From assembly GCF_005239225.2 (NCBI RefSeq), contig NC_133299.1:5832967-5896966 (forward strand): a stretch of 64,000 nt of DNA, read 5' to 3'. The DNA comes from Populus alba. Taxonomy: Eukaryota > Streptophyta > Magnoliopsida > Malpighiales > Salicaceae. Both the position numbers and the translations under genes were made by a program. The notes under the pieces are model-generated. The model was not told the origin of the DNA, made no database searches, and was given only the letters and a program-made list of their open reading frames with translations. Below are positions 16,801 through 28,660 of the stretch, one piece after another; the first letter of the stretch is position 1; the number at the start of each line of letters is the position of its first letter.

Positions 16801-18003
16801 GTGAAAATTCAAAACAATATAATAACCTCATTGGAGTTTTTGAGGAGACAACAACCAACTAATTAATATTATACTCGTACAGCTAGAACCTTGACAAAAT
16901 TCAAAATACGAGAGAGAAATATAAATCAGCTTTTCACCAATAAGCAAGAATCAGGAGCTTAACCACGGAAGCACACTCACTATTCTTGACTAGGGAAAGA
17001 AACAACTTCACTACTTTCTCGGAATATGCATAGAGCCTAAAAAATTAGCTGCAACTATTCTTCAATCACTAGCATAACAGTAACCGGTATAATGAGTAAA
17101 TCCTATGACACAGTTCAAAAACCACATAGCAAAGATGATCACAAAAGGAGGAAGATGAATACCCAGATAAACAAATTGTGTTAAGAGTGTGGGAAGAAGG
17201 CAATCCATATTCCAAAGCATTCTCCTCCTCATCTTTCGTGGCAGTCATTCTCTTAACAGGAGGACAACTGGGTCTAGGAGCTGATACCACATCCTATAAC
17301 AAATAAAACATCAACAGCGAACCAATAGAATTTATTAAAAAAAAGAAAGAGCCCGTAGCCTTATAGTTCATCTTCAAAATCAAAGAACACAACAGCAGGG
17401 GAAATGGCATGGATCAGGTCTGAAAGAAAGCAAATAAGTACCTTAATGCAGTTTCCTGAATAATCACAGATCGCCATTAATAGGGTCATTTGCCTAGCCA
17501 ATTTGCCATGTCCACTCTACATGGTAAACCACCCAATTACCACCAAAACTACCATAAAAATCCAAAATAACCACTAGACAAAAAGAAATAAAGCATACCC
17601 AGAAGAGCAAAGGAAGAAAAGCAGTGTAGAAAGGCACAGAAACAACACAGGACAATCCAGAGAATAAAGCATCCAAAAATCCATGCTGGTATTTCTGCAA
17701 ACGAAAGCAAAAAGAGAGAGAGGGAGGAAAAAAAAAGCAACAAAAATGAGAGAAAAAAAAAGTGAATAAAAAGAACACCTCATACACAGAATTCAAAACA
17801 CGAAAAAGGGTTCTTTTATGATGATAAAAATTGATAGAAACCTGGATCTGGAGAATGATAGGAGTTCCAGTGATGACATGATGAGAAACCCAAGGTTGGA
17901 CCAAAGTTCTAAGTTTTTGAGTGACATTAAGACATGAAGATATAAAAATCCATGAAACAATCCCACAAAGTGTCAAACCTTGCCATAATGCTATGCTCTC
18001 CAT
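13874..18003 (-). CDS. LPPD: Lipid phosphate phosphatase delta-like / long-chain base-1-phosphate phosphatase, complete
   Basis: Membrane PAP2-family phosphatase, best matching the plant enzyme that dephosphorylates sphingoid long-chain base 1-phosphates in the ER. Eight exons in transcript order: 18003-17842, 17694-17599, 17516-17442, 17293-17163, 16738-16635, 16546-16418, 15730-15615 and 14284-13874, giving 407 aa (the Arabidopsis protein is slightly longer). The three PAP2 motifs are present: KDVVSAPRP (K-x6-RP), PSSH, and GRIYLGMHSVID with the catalytic His and Asp. Several hydrophobic segments flank them, consistent with a polytopic membrane protein, and the C-terminus reads GLAWSVVDLVPS. 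The start ATG at 18003 opens MESIALWQG. The last intron (14285-15614) is 1.3 kb with no recognisable insert. Substrate preference is inferred from family similarity. Confidence 0.93.
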
Positions 18004-18119
18004 TAATTAATCCCTCTCTTAAATTCCCTCAAAACGAGGGATCAGAGAAAGCAAACAGAGAGGAAAGAAGACAATGGTAGCAGCGGCAACAAAGACCATG
18101 GACTTAGGAGGTCTCAGAC

Positions 18120-19850
18120 TCTCAATGTTTACTTTTCTTTGCTTAATTCTTTATTGAAAATAATGCATTTGGGGTTTGTGAATTTTTCCGCGCAAGTAGC
18201 CGACAGGGCATTGTTGGATTTGGGTGGCAAAAGTACGAACGGCAAACACGGAAAAGAACATTCCACGGAAGCCAAAGTCCAGACGAAAAATGAAAGAAAT
18301 TAGCAAATACTAATAGCAATTTATTGGGTATGACTTGGAGAGTGTTTGGGAGAGCGTGGCTTGTACAGTTTCTCCCGAGCACCTTCTGATTAATATTTGG
18401 TTAAAAATTAAACCGTGGTTTTGCTCGTAGAAATATTATCAAATTCATTTTGTGGTATTAAGTGCTAAATTTGTTTATTATTTTTTAATTATATATGTTA
18501 CAGATTCATCGCACACTATTGCACAAAATTGATCTAATCTGTTTTATTAGTTTAGCTAATTAGAAATCAATTTGGTGCTTTGCTATTTGCATAATTATTA
18601 AGACTTATTAATTCTATTTCCATAATTTTTATTATTATCATTTTGTAAGAAATTGACTTAAATTCTTTTGCATGCACTTACATGTATGCATGTATATCTT
18701 TTGTAAATTGTATAGATGATCTAAATAAATAATTTGAAACTATGTTCTTGTTATGGAATTATATGAGATTTGTGATGTAAGTGATAATAAGAAAATTATG
18801 AAAAAATAAATTGGGGCGTGCTTGAGATTACTATGTTGATGATGAAAAAAAATGATTTAAATTTTATTTAGAATATTAAGTATTGAAGAACTAAAATGTT
18901 AAAAATTAAAAGGAAATTTTGTGGAAATCTTATTAAAGTAAAAGAATTCAATAGATCCTTTGAAAAATAGAATTGTGGAAAATGAGATAAATAGTTTAAG
19001 ATTTATATATAAAAAATGGCCTTATTTCTTTGCAAATAGTGGGATGTTTCAAAATAAATTACAGAAGAGTGAAAGATGAAATAAGTGAAAAGGAGAATCA
19101 AAGAAAACAAGGTCAAAAGTTTCTTTGTGTCCTTATATTCTTGATTTTATATAGGTTGTCATTCTATTTTTATTTTTACTAATATCAACTTTTTTACTTT
19201 TAAATTTGTCTTTGTTTAGCTCATATTTGATTAGAAGTTCGGTTGCTCTTAAGTCATCAAGTTACATCATACCATATCATAACATGTGTCAAATAAAAAT
19301 AGATTTGAAACATGTTTCATGATATGGTTTGATGTTGGTTCGAGAGTAACTTGAACTTTTTATCAAAAAAAGACTAGCTAAAAATAATAATCGTAAAAGA
19401 TGAATCATCAAGTTTGATATCAAAATACTTGTACGAAACTATATATGTATGGCTATTAAACCTAGACGTATATAAAAAACTAAATATATAATAAAAAAGA
19501 TTATAAGTTATTTATAATCAATAGAGTATTATAATAAAAATAAAAAAACTAGATATAATATAATGTTATCTGACATCCCCTCAAATTCAAGATGGTAAGG
19601 TTGACATGAGTTTGGGTTCGAAAACCAAATCTTGAAGTGACTAATGGATAAAGATTTTATAAAAATATATGCAAGCTAATCAATTAATTCAACTGAAAAT
19701 AGAGGCTAAAAATCCATATGCAATATATTGTCAGATAAAATGACAATCATTTTTCTATGTATTTGGTATGCTAAAAAAAAAATATTATTGTGAGAATCTA
19801 GATAGCACTTTGATTGTCATGGTATGGTGTAATTACATTATAGAGTGGTT
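18120..19850. other. Intergenic AT-rich DNA, nothing recognised
   Basis: Upstream of the lipid phosphatase 5' end (its 5'UTR is probably about 18004-18110), the sequence is AT-rich with no ORF of interest. Its right part may belong to the flank of the decayed Copia element, but no LTR boundaries were found. Confidence 0.5.
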
Positions 19851-20735
19851 TTATTATATCTTCTAGAAGTTAATGCAACCACAAAGATTCTATTATAATA
19901 TCTATTATAGCATGATACTTTATTTCAATTTGAGATCTATCAATTACCGTTTGCTTCTTGCTATACCAAGAAATAAGAAAGTCTTCTAAACAAAAGTATA
20001 AATAATTGATAGTATATTTATGATACGTGAGATCCTCATACTTAATTTGTGTCATAATATGTATAAAGTTCCAAAAAAAGAAATATTAAAATATTGAAGA
20101 CCATGAAACAAAGTACCTTACACGTAATGAAGTATATGTAACCCTATAACATAATGAGTTGAATATGGTGCATCCATGAATTGGCTAATAATATGAATTA
20201 AATGAGTAATTCCTAACCGTGTGACTATAAGGTATACTAGACATTCAACTAGTTGATGATAGAGTGTAGTATCTTCAAGTGGTGTGCTATTAATTAGTAG
20301 GAGTAAGTATTCAATTATACTCACATTATTCTCCAAGGTGATGTTTTTCCATCATTAAGGCTTGGTTATAAAAGAAAGACACCATTGAACTAACAAAGAC
20401 TTGGGGGCCTAAGAAATAATTAAGATTACAAAGATATTTTATCTTAAAGTACTTATGAGAAAATATTGAAGGTTGTAGATGCTTGAAATGTCATTCATCA
20501 TAATAATTATATCATCAATTTATAACGAATGATAATTCTAACATCTAACACATGAATGAACAATGCAGAATCCCGAGTGCTAGACTATGATTCAATATAA
20601 GAAATAATATTACTAAAAAAGTTTGTTTAAGACTGTACAAAGCTTTGTGATGCATTAGGCTTGACTAGGAGAGATGATATATTAGAAGAGGTTGTATGTA
20701 TACTTCCGTACTAAGATCACCATTTAGGAAGTCAC
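19850..20735 (-). pseudogene. Decayed Ty1/Copia retrotransposon, reverse transcriptase to RNase H remnant
   Basis: Minus-strand translation gives broken but ordered Copia polyprotein pieces. Near 20660-20735 there is DFLNGDLSTEVYIQP, the conserved reverse transcriptase block. At 20118-20260 there is LVYLIVTRLGITHLI with SQFMDAP, the end of RT. At 19870-19985 there is ISWYSKKQTV followed by an ITEAEY-like RNase H segment reading QIEIKYHA. Stops and frameshifts separate the pieces, so it is inactive. No flanking LTR pair or target duplication was found. Confidence 0.82.
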
Positions 20736-20939
20736 TAGATTTGTAACCTGTTATCTGCTGTGGGTGTGGCAAAGTTTCTTTCAACATAAAAAAATGCTAA
20801 AGAAAAAATATCAAAGACTTGAGTCATTGGTTCAATTAGTAATTTAAATAATATGATTAAAAAAATGCAACAACAATAAATAAACAAAAAAAATGAAAAT
20901 GAAAGAAAGGTAAAAAAGAACTCAATATAAGCCAACTCA

Positions 20940-23060
20940 AATTATGAAACAACTTAATGATGAAGGGCAAAATTGAAAAGAAAATAAAAAAGACAACAAA
21001 AAAAACTCAATTAAATTGGGTTAACTCAAAAACTTTGTGACCATGGACATAAGATTGAGATAATTTCATAGAAAAAAGCACAGGAAAAAATTTTGAATAA
21101 CAATTTCTTATAAATCAAATGAGATCATGATAACTCTATAAAAAAAATTGAAAAGAAAAAAGATGAAGCTCAATCTCTAGCAAATAAAATATTGAAGGAT
21201 AAAAATTAAGGAAATAATATAATTTAACAAAGTAAAAAAAAAACTCAATTTGAGCTCACCCGAGTTAAGATTTAAAATCTCTGACTTAGTCGTAAGGATG
21301 TAGAATCTCTAGCAAAATCTTTGACACACAATCACAATACCGAGGTGAATGCGTTCGAAAGCAAGTTGAATAATATCATGAAGCTAAATTATCAAAAAAC
21401 TTAATGTTGAAGGATAAAAATGAAAGAAAAGATGTAAAAAGCTCAACTATCAAAAAGCACAATTGCATCTTTACGCCCTAGTCATTTGGATGCAAAATCT
21501 CTTACTTAGTCATGATACCAGAGAGAACACATTCAAAACCAAGTTGAATAATATCATGAAGCTCAATTGTTCAAAAAAACTTAATGTTAAAAGATAAAAA
21601 AAAAAAAAAATTAATTTAAAAAAAGCAATGAAAAAAAATGAGTTAACTTACCAAACTCGTGACCATAGAAATCATGAAATCCTTGAACCAAGTTCATTCA
21701 ATAAATTTAATTTTGAAGGATGAAATCATGAAAAAATATCAATTTAAAAAACTTGGCATATGAAAAAAGATAATAAAAAGAATGAGAATCAAATTTGATA
21801 GGAAAAAAAACTCATGAATGATGAAATTATTTAAAAAAAAAAATGATTGGGGATAACCTAATTAAAAGAAAATGAAAAAAAAAAATACAATAACCAATTT
21901 CCAATAAATCAAACATTAAAGGATGGAATTGAAATATTTTAATTTTTAAAAAGATCCCAAAATACAAAGTCAATTTGTGTTAACCTTTGAAACCAGTAAT
22001 CCTGGTCGTGAACCTAGGATTAACCCCGCAACAACAACAAAAATCTCAGTTAACATGAGTTAATCCACAGACCCGATGATCATGAGCACAAGATCGGGAT
22101 AACTTAATAAAAAGGTAAGAAGATCGATTTTAAATAAATTAAATGTTGAATGATGAAATAGAAATAAATTAATTTAAAAAGGACATAAAAAAAAATTAAC
22201 ACGTGTTAGCATTTGAAGCCAGTGACTCTGGTCATGAACCCATGACTAATCATATAGAATTAAAACTGTCAAAAATAATAAAACAAATCTTAAAAAAAGA
22301 TTAAAAAAAAAAACATTAGCTTTAAAAAAAAAAAAAAACAAGCCACCTCGAACAAACTTCCTAAACCTAGTCTAATCTCTAAAACTCACAACTTATAAAA
22401 TCATTAAACTAGATTCATTCAAGAAGATTAATTCCCAATCATTTTGAAGTTGCCAAAGAAAAAAATAGCAATAAAAAGAAGGGGGATCAAATTTGAAAGA
22501 AAAAAAAACTATGGAAGATTAATTTTTAATATTAAAAAAAACAACCTAAAAAATTATTCCAAACAAAATAAATAACAATCAAAAAATAATGATCAAATTT
22601 AAAAGATAAAAAAATAAAAGGAGCTGAAATTACAAAAAAAAAATTGTAATTTTATAGCTTACTAAAAACATAGTAATCAAAAGAATAGAAATCAAATCTA
22701 AAAGACTAAAAACAAAAAGACAGGTGAAATTGAAAAGAAATTGTAATTTCATAGCTTATGGAAAATGGTAATAAAAAGAACATTAATCAAATACGAAAGA
22801 AAAATAAATTGTAGGGACTGGTCTGATTTTTTGAAAGGGGCTGATATAAAATTCAAGGATAAAGAGAGAGAAAAAAAAAAAAAATGACCGTCGAATGTCA
22901 AATCCAATACAGGTTAGAGCGCATGCCCCCTTTTGCATCGGGGGTGCCAAGACCTTTTAAACACTACCTTGAAAAAATCATTTGATGGTCAGACAACCCT
23001 TCACGCCCTGACCAAACAGTGCGAGGGCTATTTACATGTTGTTGCGTGCTATAACAATGC
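20940..23060. repeat. Purine-rich degenerate tandem repeat region
   Basis: Long A/G-rich stretch made of imperfect repeats. A unit containing AAGTTGAATAATATCATGAA recurs at 21363 and 21541 (178 bp apart). Another, with a 'CCAGTRAYYCTGGTCRTGAACC'-like core, recurs around 21990 and 22220 (about 228 bp apart). The tract ends in a less AT-rich tail at 22885-23060. No gene is seen. It resembles the purine-rich internal or flanking DNA of decayed plant transposons, but I cannot name the family. Confidence 0.6.
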
Positions 23061-24920
23061 CCATGTGTATCCTTAGAATTTATAATAAAACTAATGTAAA
23101 TTTTTTAAAAAAAATTCCTTAGGTGAAAGTTTTGTTAGTTTTGTTTTTGATGGCATTAAAATAATTATACTATTGTAAAAAAAATTAAAAATACAAAACT
23201 ATTCCTGAGTAGTACATTATATTATTTTATTGGTTGAAAAAGTAACAAAGCATATAAGGACAAGTTATAATCAGGCAGTATACCATAAGATTATTAATAT
23301 ATATGAGACTTGACTATTAATAATAGAAGAAGGAAGTTAGTTTATTAAATAAATAAATGGCTGTTAAGTCAGCTTTCCCTTAAAAAAATTCAATTAAAGA
23401 AGCTGAGAACAGAAGTAATGCCCTTACGATATGTAACATGTTAGAATACAAATCTGATCCAAGTAAGGGTTGAATTGGTGCAAAGTAAACAAAATATTAA
23501 TTAGAATACATAATTTTTATGAATTTTGTAATGAATTAATTAAATTATTTTTTACCAAATAAAAAAATTCTTATAAAACAAAATATAAGAAAAAAGATGG
23601 AGTAAACTTGGATCCAATGTACTAAATAAATAAGGTAATTGAGAAAAAATTGAACATTCACATCAATTATGTAAAAAAATCAATTTAATTGAACACAATT
23701 TCAACAGATTGTATAACAAACTATAAAAATACAATAAGTATTCTCTATAAATCATGGAATATAAAATTATAAGGAATAATATTTTATGATTAATAATTAT
23801 AATTAAAATTTAGTAAGTTTAGATTAAAAATAATTATAAGAATAATACACACACTGACACATGTATATTTATGCATGTATGTATCTTTTTGTGTATAGAA
23901 AACAAAAATTAAAAAAAATAATTGGATTTCTAAATGACTTTCTTGTATTAATTTTGAAATCTGACCCGAGAGGTTAACCTGGAACCCGACTGATCCAAGA
24001 ATGAAACTAGGCCGAGTTTAAAAAAAAATTGAGGAAGTCACAATTCAACGTGACCTGTTAAAACCCGGTCAAAAACTCAGTTATAACTTGTTGATTATTT
24101 TTTTTATTTTTTTTTATCAAAAAAATTGAATCTTTTTAATTTATTAAAAAATAAAATTGATTCAGTAAAAAAAAACCTGGTAATTCAGGCAAAATCCTTT
24201 ACCTGACCTTGAGCAAGGTTAACTACTAAAGTGGGTTTCAAAACTCTGGTGTCATGTACAAGTTTATCAAAAAAAAGTTTTGTAGTTGTTACCCTCGTTC
24301 GATTACAATTTTTTATGGAAATCATTGAATATTTTGTGATGACAGATGTAGAAAATGTTTTTTTATGGAAATCATTGAATATTTTATGGTAATCAATATT
24401 TTTTCTGTCAGAAGGTCAAATGAGGGCTATAGTACTTGTCAATGCTAGTATGATGAGGTCTTTTATTTTTTTATTTTTTTAGTTTTTATTGGGAGCGGGC
24501 TGGGACGAGGGGCGGAGGAGACAACAGTATTTAAGAGTTTGATCTGCTAGTTTCATGCCAGCCCCCCGTAACGCAACAATATTATTAACTATGGTGGTTG
24601 GCTCTTAGGATAAGGTGGTTTTTGCCTTCTTTTTTCATTTTCAAACAAAAAGCAATCAATTTTTTATCTGGGAAAAGAGAAGCTACACGTGAGATCTGTG
24701 AGAATCTCATGTCAAAAATTCAAATGATCATTGTCATGATAAAGAAAAGCCAAACGAGTCACAAAACTCAAAGCTCAATAAAGTTAATATTAAATAAAAA
24801 GATTTTTTTAAAAATATCAAACTCAAACCATGTAAATCATTGAAATTAATGAATTAAATCATGAGATTAAAACTATGCTGTAAAACACAGACACGAAAGA
24901 ATTACAAAGCAAGATTCTTA
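23060..24920. other. Intergenic AT-rich DNA, short repeats only
   Basis: No gene is recognised. A 25-base segment is repeated at 24311-24335 and 24361-24385. A block near 23955-24260 resembles the GAACCCGA/GTTAACC-type dispersed repeat also seen around 21.25-22.25 kb and 39.97-40.73 kb. The open frame at 24598-24843 is low-complexity and not supported. Confidence 0.5.
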
Positions 24921-25560
24921 ATTATAAAAAAATAAAAAATAAATAATGAGGACTAAATCTTGCATAAAAAATAATGGAAAGAAATGAATTGGGGATTAAA
25001 TTGAAAAAAAAAATAAATGAAGAAAAAGATAGAAAAGGAGCAATGAAAAAAATGAGGATCAAAATTTGATAGAAATGAATTAAAATTCTAAAAGATAAAA
25101 TCAAAAAAATAAAATGAATGCAAAGGATAAAAACATTGCAATAAAAAAAATAAGGACCAAATTGGATACAAAAATTAATTAAATTAAATGCATAGGGATA
25201 AAATTGAAAAAAATATCTTCAAGAAACATTAAAATCAAAATAAATAGAATCAAAAGAATAATGATCAAACCCAAAACAAATACAAAGTGGAGGATGCAAC
25301 TTAATTTTTAAAGGTCTAACACAAATTCCAAGGCTCAAGAGATAGAAACAAAGGGTAGGAGAACAAAAATTCATTGCCGTCGAACTACCGCTCGCCTTGC
25401 TAAACATGCCACCCCAGCAGCTACGCCACAACCTTGCGTATCAAATAAGACAACGATCAAGTTTTTTCGGCTACCGTAATTGACCTCACTTGCCTCCAGA
25501 ATAGCATAGAGGACTCTAACGTACCGATTCGTGTGTGACATGCCTCATCATATTTTGCTG
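24920..25560. repeat. Second purine-rich tract with GC-richer tail
   Basis: A/G-rich sequence with repeated GAGGATCAAA/AGGACCAAAT-type phrases ends in a less AT-rich tail (about 25375-25545). This is the same architecture as 20.9-23.06 kb, suggesting a second diverged copy of one element type. No coding capacity is supported. Confidence 0.5.
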
Positions 25561-25854
25561 ATTTATTAATATTTCAATAAGACAAATTACAAAAAAGGGC
25601 CCAAGAACATATTATTATTACAAAACAACCATGGCACAAAGACAAAAATGCCCTTTGAAGTTATTTTAAAATTTGAAAAGTAAAAAGGTTAAATATGTAA
25701 TTTTATTGTACAAAACAAGTAAGGACAAAGAAACCGTTCTCTGCAAAGTCATTTTTATGAGCAACCAAAGATATAAATGTTATTTTACTGTGCAAATAAA
25801 AAGAAAAGAACAAAAAAAAACCATTAATGAAAGACCATTTTTTTAAAAAGAAAA

Positions 25855-26151
25855 TCAAGGGCAAAAAAGTATTTTTACTATGAATTTTCAAAGTTAAACA
25901 ACAAAATTGTCCCTAATCAATCTACAAATGACATTTGTATCCCCTTGAAAAAATAATTTTACCAATGTCATGGTAATTGTTAAGAGCTATGAATTTTTTT
26001 TTTTAAAAAATTCAAGGGCAAAAAAGTATTTTTACTATGAATTTTCAAAGTTAAACAACAAAATTGTCCCTAATCAATCTACAAATGACATTTGTATCCC
26101 CTTGAAAAAATAATTTTACCAATGTCATGGTAATTGTTAAGAGCTATGAAT
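25855..26151 (+). repeat. Perfect 140 bp direct duplication
   Basis: Bases 25855-25994 and 26012-26151 read identical base for base, 157 bp apart, separated by 17 bp of T/A-rich spacer. In a region where other repeats are heavily diverged, exact identity points to a very recent duplication or to an assembly artefact. Confidence 0.88.
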
Positions 26152-28640
26152 AATAAAATAATCATTATAATATTTGAATCTATAATGATTCTCCTCACAT
26201 GTTACAGGAAAGGGCGTGAAAAGAATAATAATAAAAAAGAGGAACTAATATTGATCATATACCCCATATGTATTCCATAATTTTTTTAAACATGTTTAAA
26301 AATGAATTACAACTCACGGGTTCAATATTTATTTTATTCTCTTGGACAAATGACAAAGAACTCGACAACAATGTTTGATAGTTAAACTTCAAAAGATGAA
26401 GTTATGCAATGAATAGCCCTTGGAAAACTTGCATCCCACCTTCCATTTCACGTTGGAGCTATAATCCCAGCTGTTCTCCTCCATCGTTATATACGCTAGA
26501 CAAGTAGAGAATTGACCTGTCTTGGAGAATCCCCGCACAACCTCATCTGGTCTTGCCTAGGTGCCTCTTTCTTTTTTCACTCATGATTTTTTTTTAATTG
26601 AATAGATAATGTGTTTTGCACTTGAGACAGATTTTACGATAGATTTTAGGGCATGGAAGTTGGTTTAAATTTCAGTCACCTTCATTGATTAAAATTAGGG
26701 TTTAAATTTTAGACCTTTTAAAATCTAATTTTTAACCTATTTTCACTATTTAGGAACTTTAATAATTCTATTTCATCCCCAAAACACTCTTTAATCAGAC
26801 TAGAAACTCAGAATTAAACCAAATAAAATAAAAACTTTTTTGGATTATGATCTACTTTTTCCAACAAGATTAAATGTTAAAATAATTTATATTGAATTCC
26901 CTTCTCCAATAAAAACTCATTAATGTCAAGATCAATCTCTTATTATGGTTAGAATGTGATCTGATGCAAAGCTTTGTATCTCCTCCATTTCCTATTAGTC
27001 CTCTATAAACTCACAATGATCGAAATGTGAGGAAAATAAAATTTAGTATTAAAATGCAAATATCAAATACTACATAAATTAAATATGAAAATTCTAACAA
27101 ATTAAGGGATCAAAACATATTTTTTTCCTTGTAAAACATAGGCGCTTCATTGAATGATATTTTTATTGTAATATTAATGGGAGTTATTAAAATTGAACCT
27201 AATATGCAAAATTATTATAAAAAAAATTATTATGAATATTCAATGAAAATAAAATATATATTTTATTATAAACAAGATTTTACATAATTTTCATAGATTA
27301 ATTGTTTTTTTCTAAAATCACATAAAAAATTATCAAGTTATTAATTTTTTTATTGAAACTTGCTTTTTAAATCATAATAAGTTTTTAATTTAAAAATAAT
27401 ATTTATGATAAAAAAAACAAAAAAGTGATGCATGAATAAGTAAAGGGATTTTGGATTGAAGAGATAAATTTTTTTCATTCTTAACTGAAATCATTAAAAA
27501 AATTATGAATATTTATTTTAATTGCTTTTATTTTTTATTAAAAAAAGTTGGCTAATAAATAAAAAATATTTTCTTCAACACAAAAAAATATATGAATAAA
27601 AAAATAAAATTTTATCTGACAAAATATATTTTCTCATAATTTAAATTATTATTTTTCTTATAAATATCTATTTTAATTATTATAAAATTTAATAAAATTA
27701 GATTTTTAAAAACTGAGGCGTATCTATTTTAAACTTGAAGGAAAGCCTATAATGCTGAGTGGTTCCCTTCACTATGATGCGGTACATGCATGTTTGCTCC
27801 ATGAACCATCACAGAGCACGAACGCACCATCAATAAAAAAAAAACATGACAACTTTTAACAATATATAAAAGGATATTTTTAAATGTTGGGAGGTGTTTT
27901 ACACTTCACCCAAAGGGTGCAAACACTTTTCATATGCATATTTTTTTTGTTTTGTTTTTCTATTTATTTAGCCAAATATCAAAATATCTCTTAATTGATT
28001 TTATAATTAAAAAAAAAAACTATTATGAAAAACCAAAAAAGCTCCTTGACTTTAAGATTTAAAATCTTTGTTTTTGTATTTTCATCGTTTTATTATACAT
28101 TTTAATTGTTTATAATTTTTTATATTTGTTAAATATCAAATTTACTCTTATAATAATAAAAAAACCATTATATTTCATATTTGAAGTCGGGTTTAAATTT
28201 TTTTTATTTTTCAATGATATTTTAGTTCTTTCACTGCATAAGACTCATTTTATCTCAATGAACTTTGTAATAATGACTAATAGGTCCTGTAAAACGATTT
28301 TAATGCTCTTCGAAGTTAGTATTAAATTATTATTTTTTAATGGGGAAGCAAAACAATTCATTATACTATTCCAGGAAATAATGCAAATAAGTCCAAAGCT
28401 AAGTAATTTTTCAAGGCCAATTAGATTTCGTTAATAATGGATAAAGTGGATATTGGAAAGGACACAGCAAATTTCAATTTGCTGTTTGGTTTACAGTGAT
28501 GATCTTATATGTAAAAAGGAACAGTATACCTCCCTTTCACGATACTCTCTGTTTCATAAGAAAAAGAAAAAGAAAAAAAGAAGAAGGAATGCTAAGAAGC
28601 TTATTATTACAATTAGTTGCAGTGAGTGCTTGACAAGGTT
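26152..28640. other. Intergenic AT-rich DNA, no gene seen
   Basis: No recognisable coding or repeat structure apart from homopolymer and AT tracts. The open frames at 28126-28434 and 28453-28644 lack any domain and overlap low-complexity sequence. The 3'UTR of the reductase gene is expected just left of 28661. Confidence 0.5.
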
Positions 28641-28660
28641 TTGACAAAGTTTCATGGTAT

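Noticed and set aside
17494..18003. 169-codon minus-strand frame read as one exon
   Set aside because: It runs through two introns of the lipid phosphatase; the true coding pieces are 17842-18003, 17599-17694 and 17442-17516.
19613..19640. GGGTTCGAAAACC, resembling a tRNA T-arm
   Set aside because: No acceptor stem, D-arm or anticodon arm can be built around it; it lies beside the decayed Copia element.
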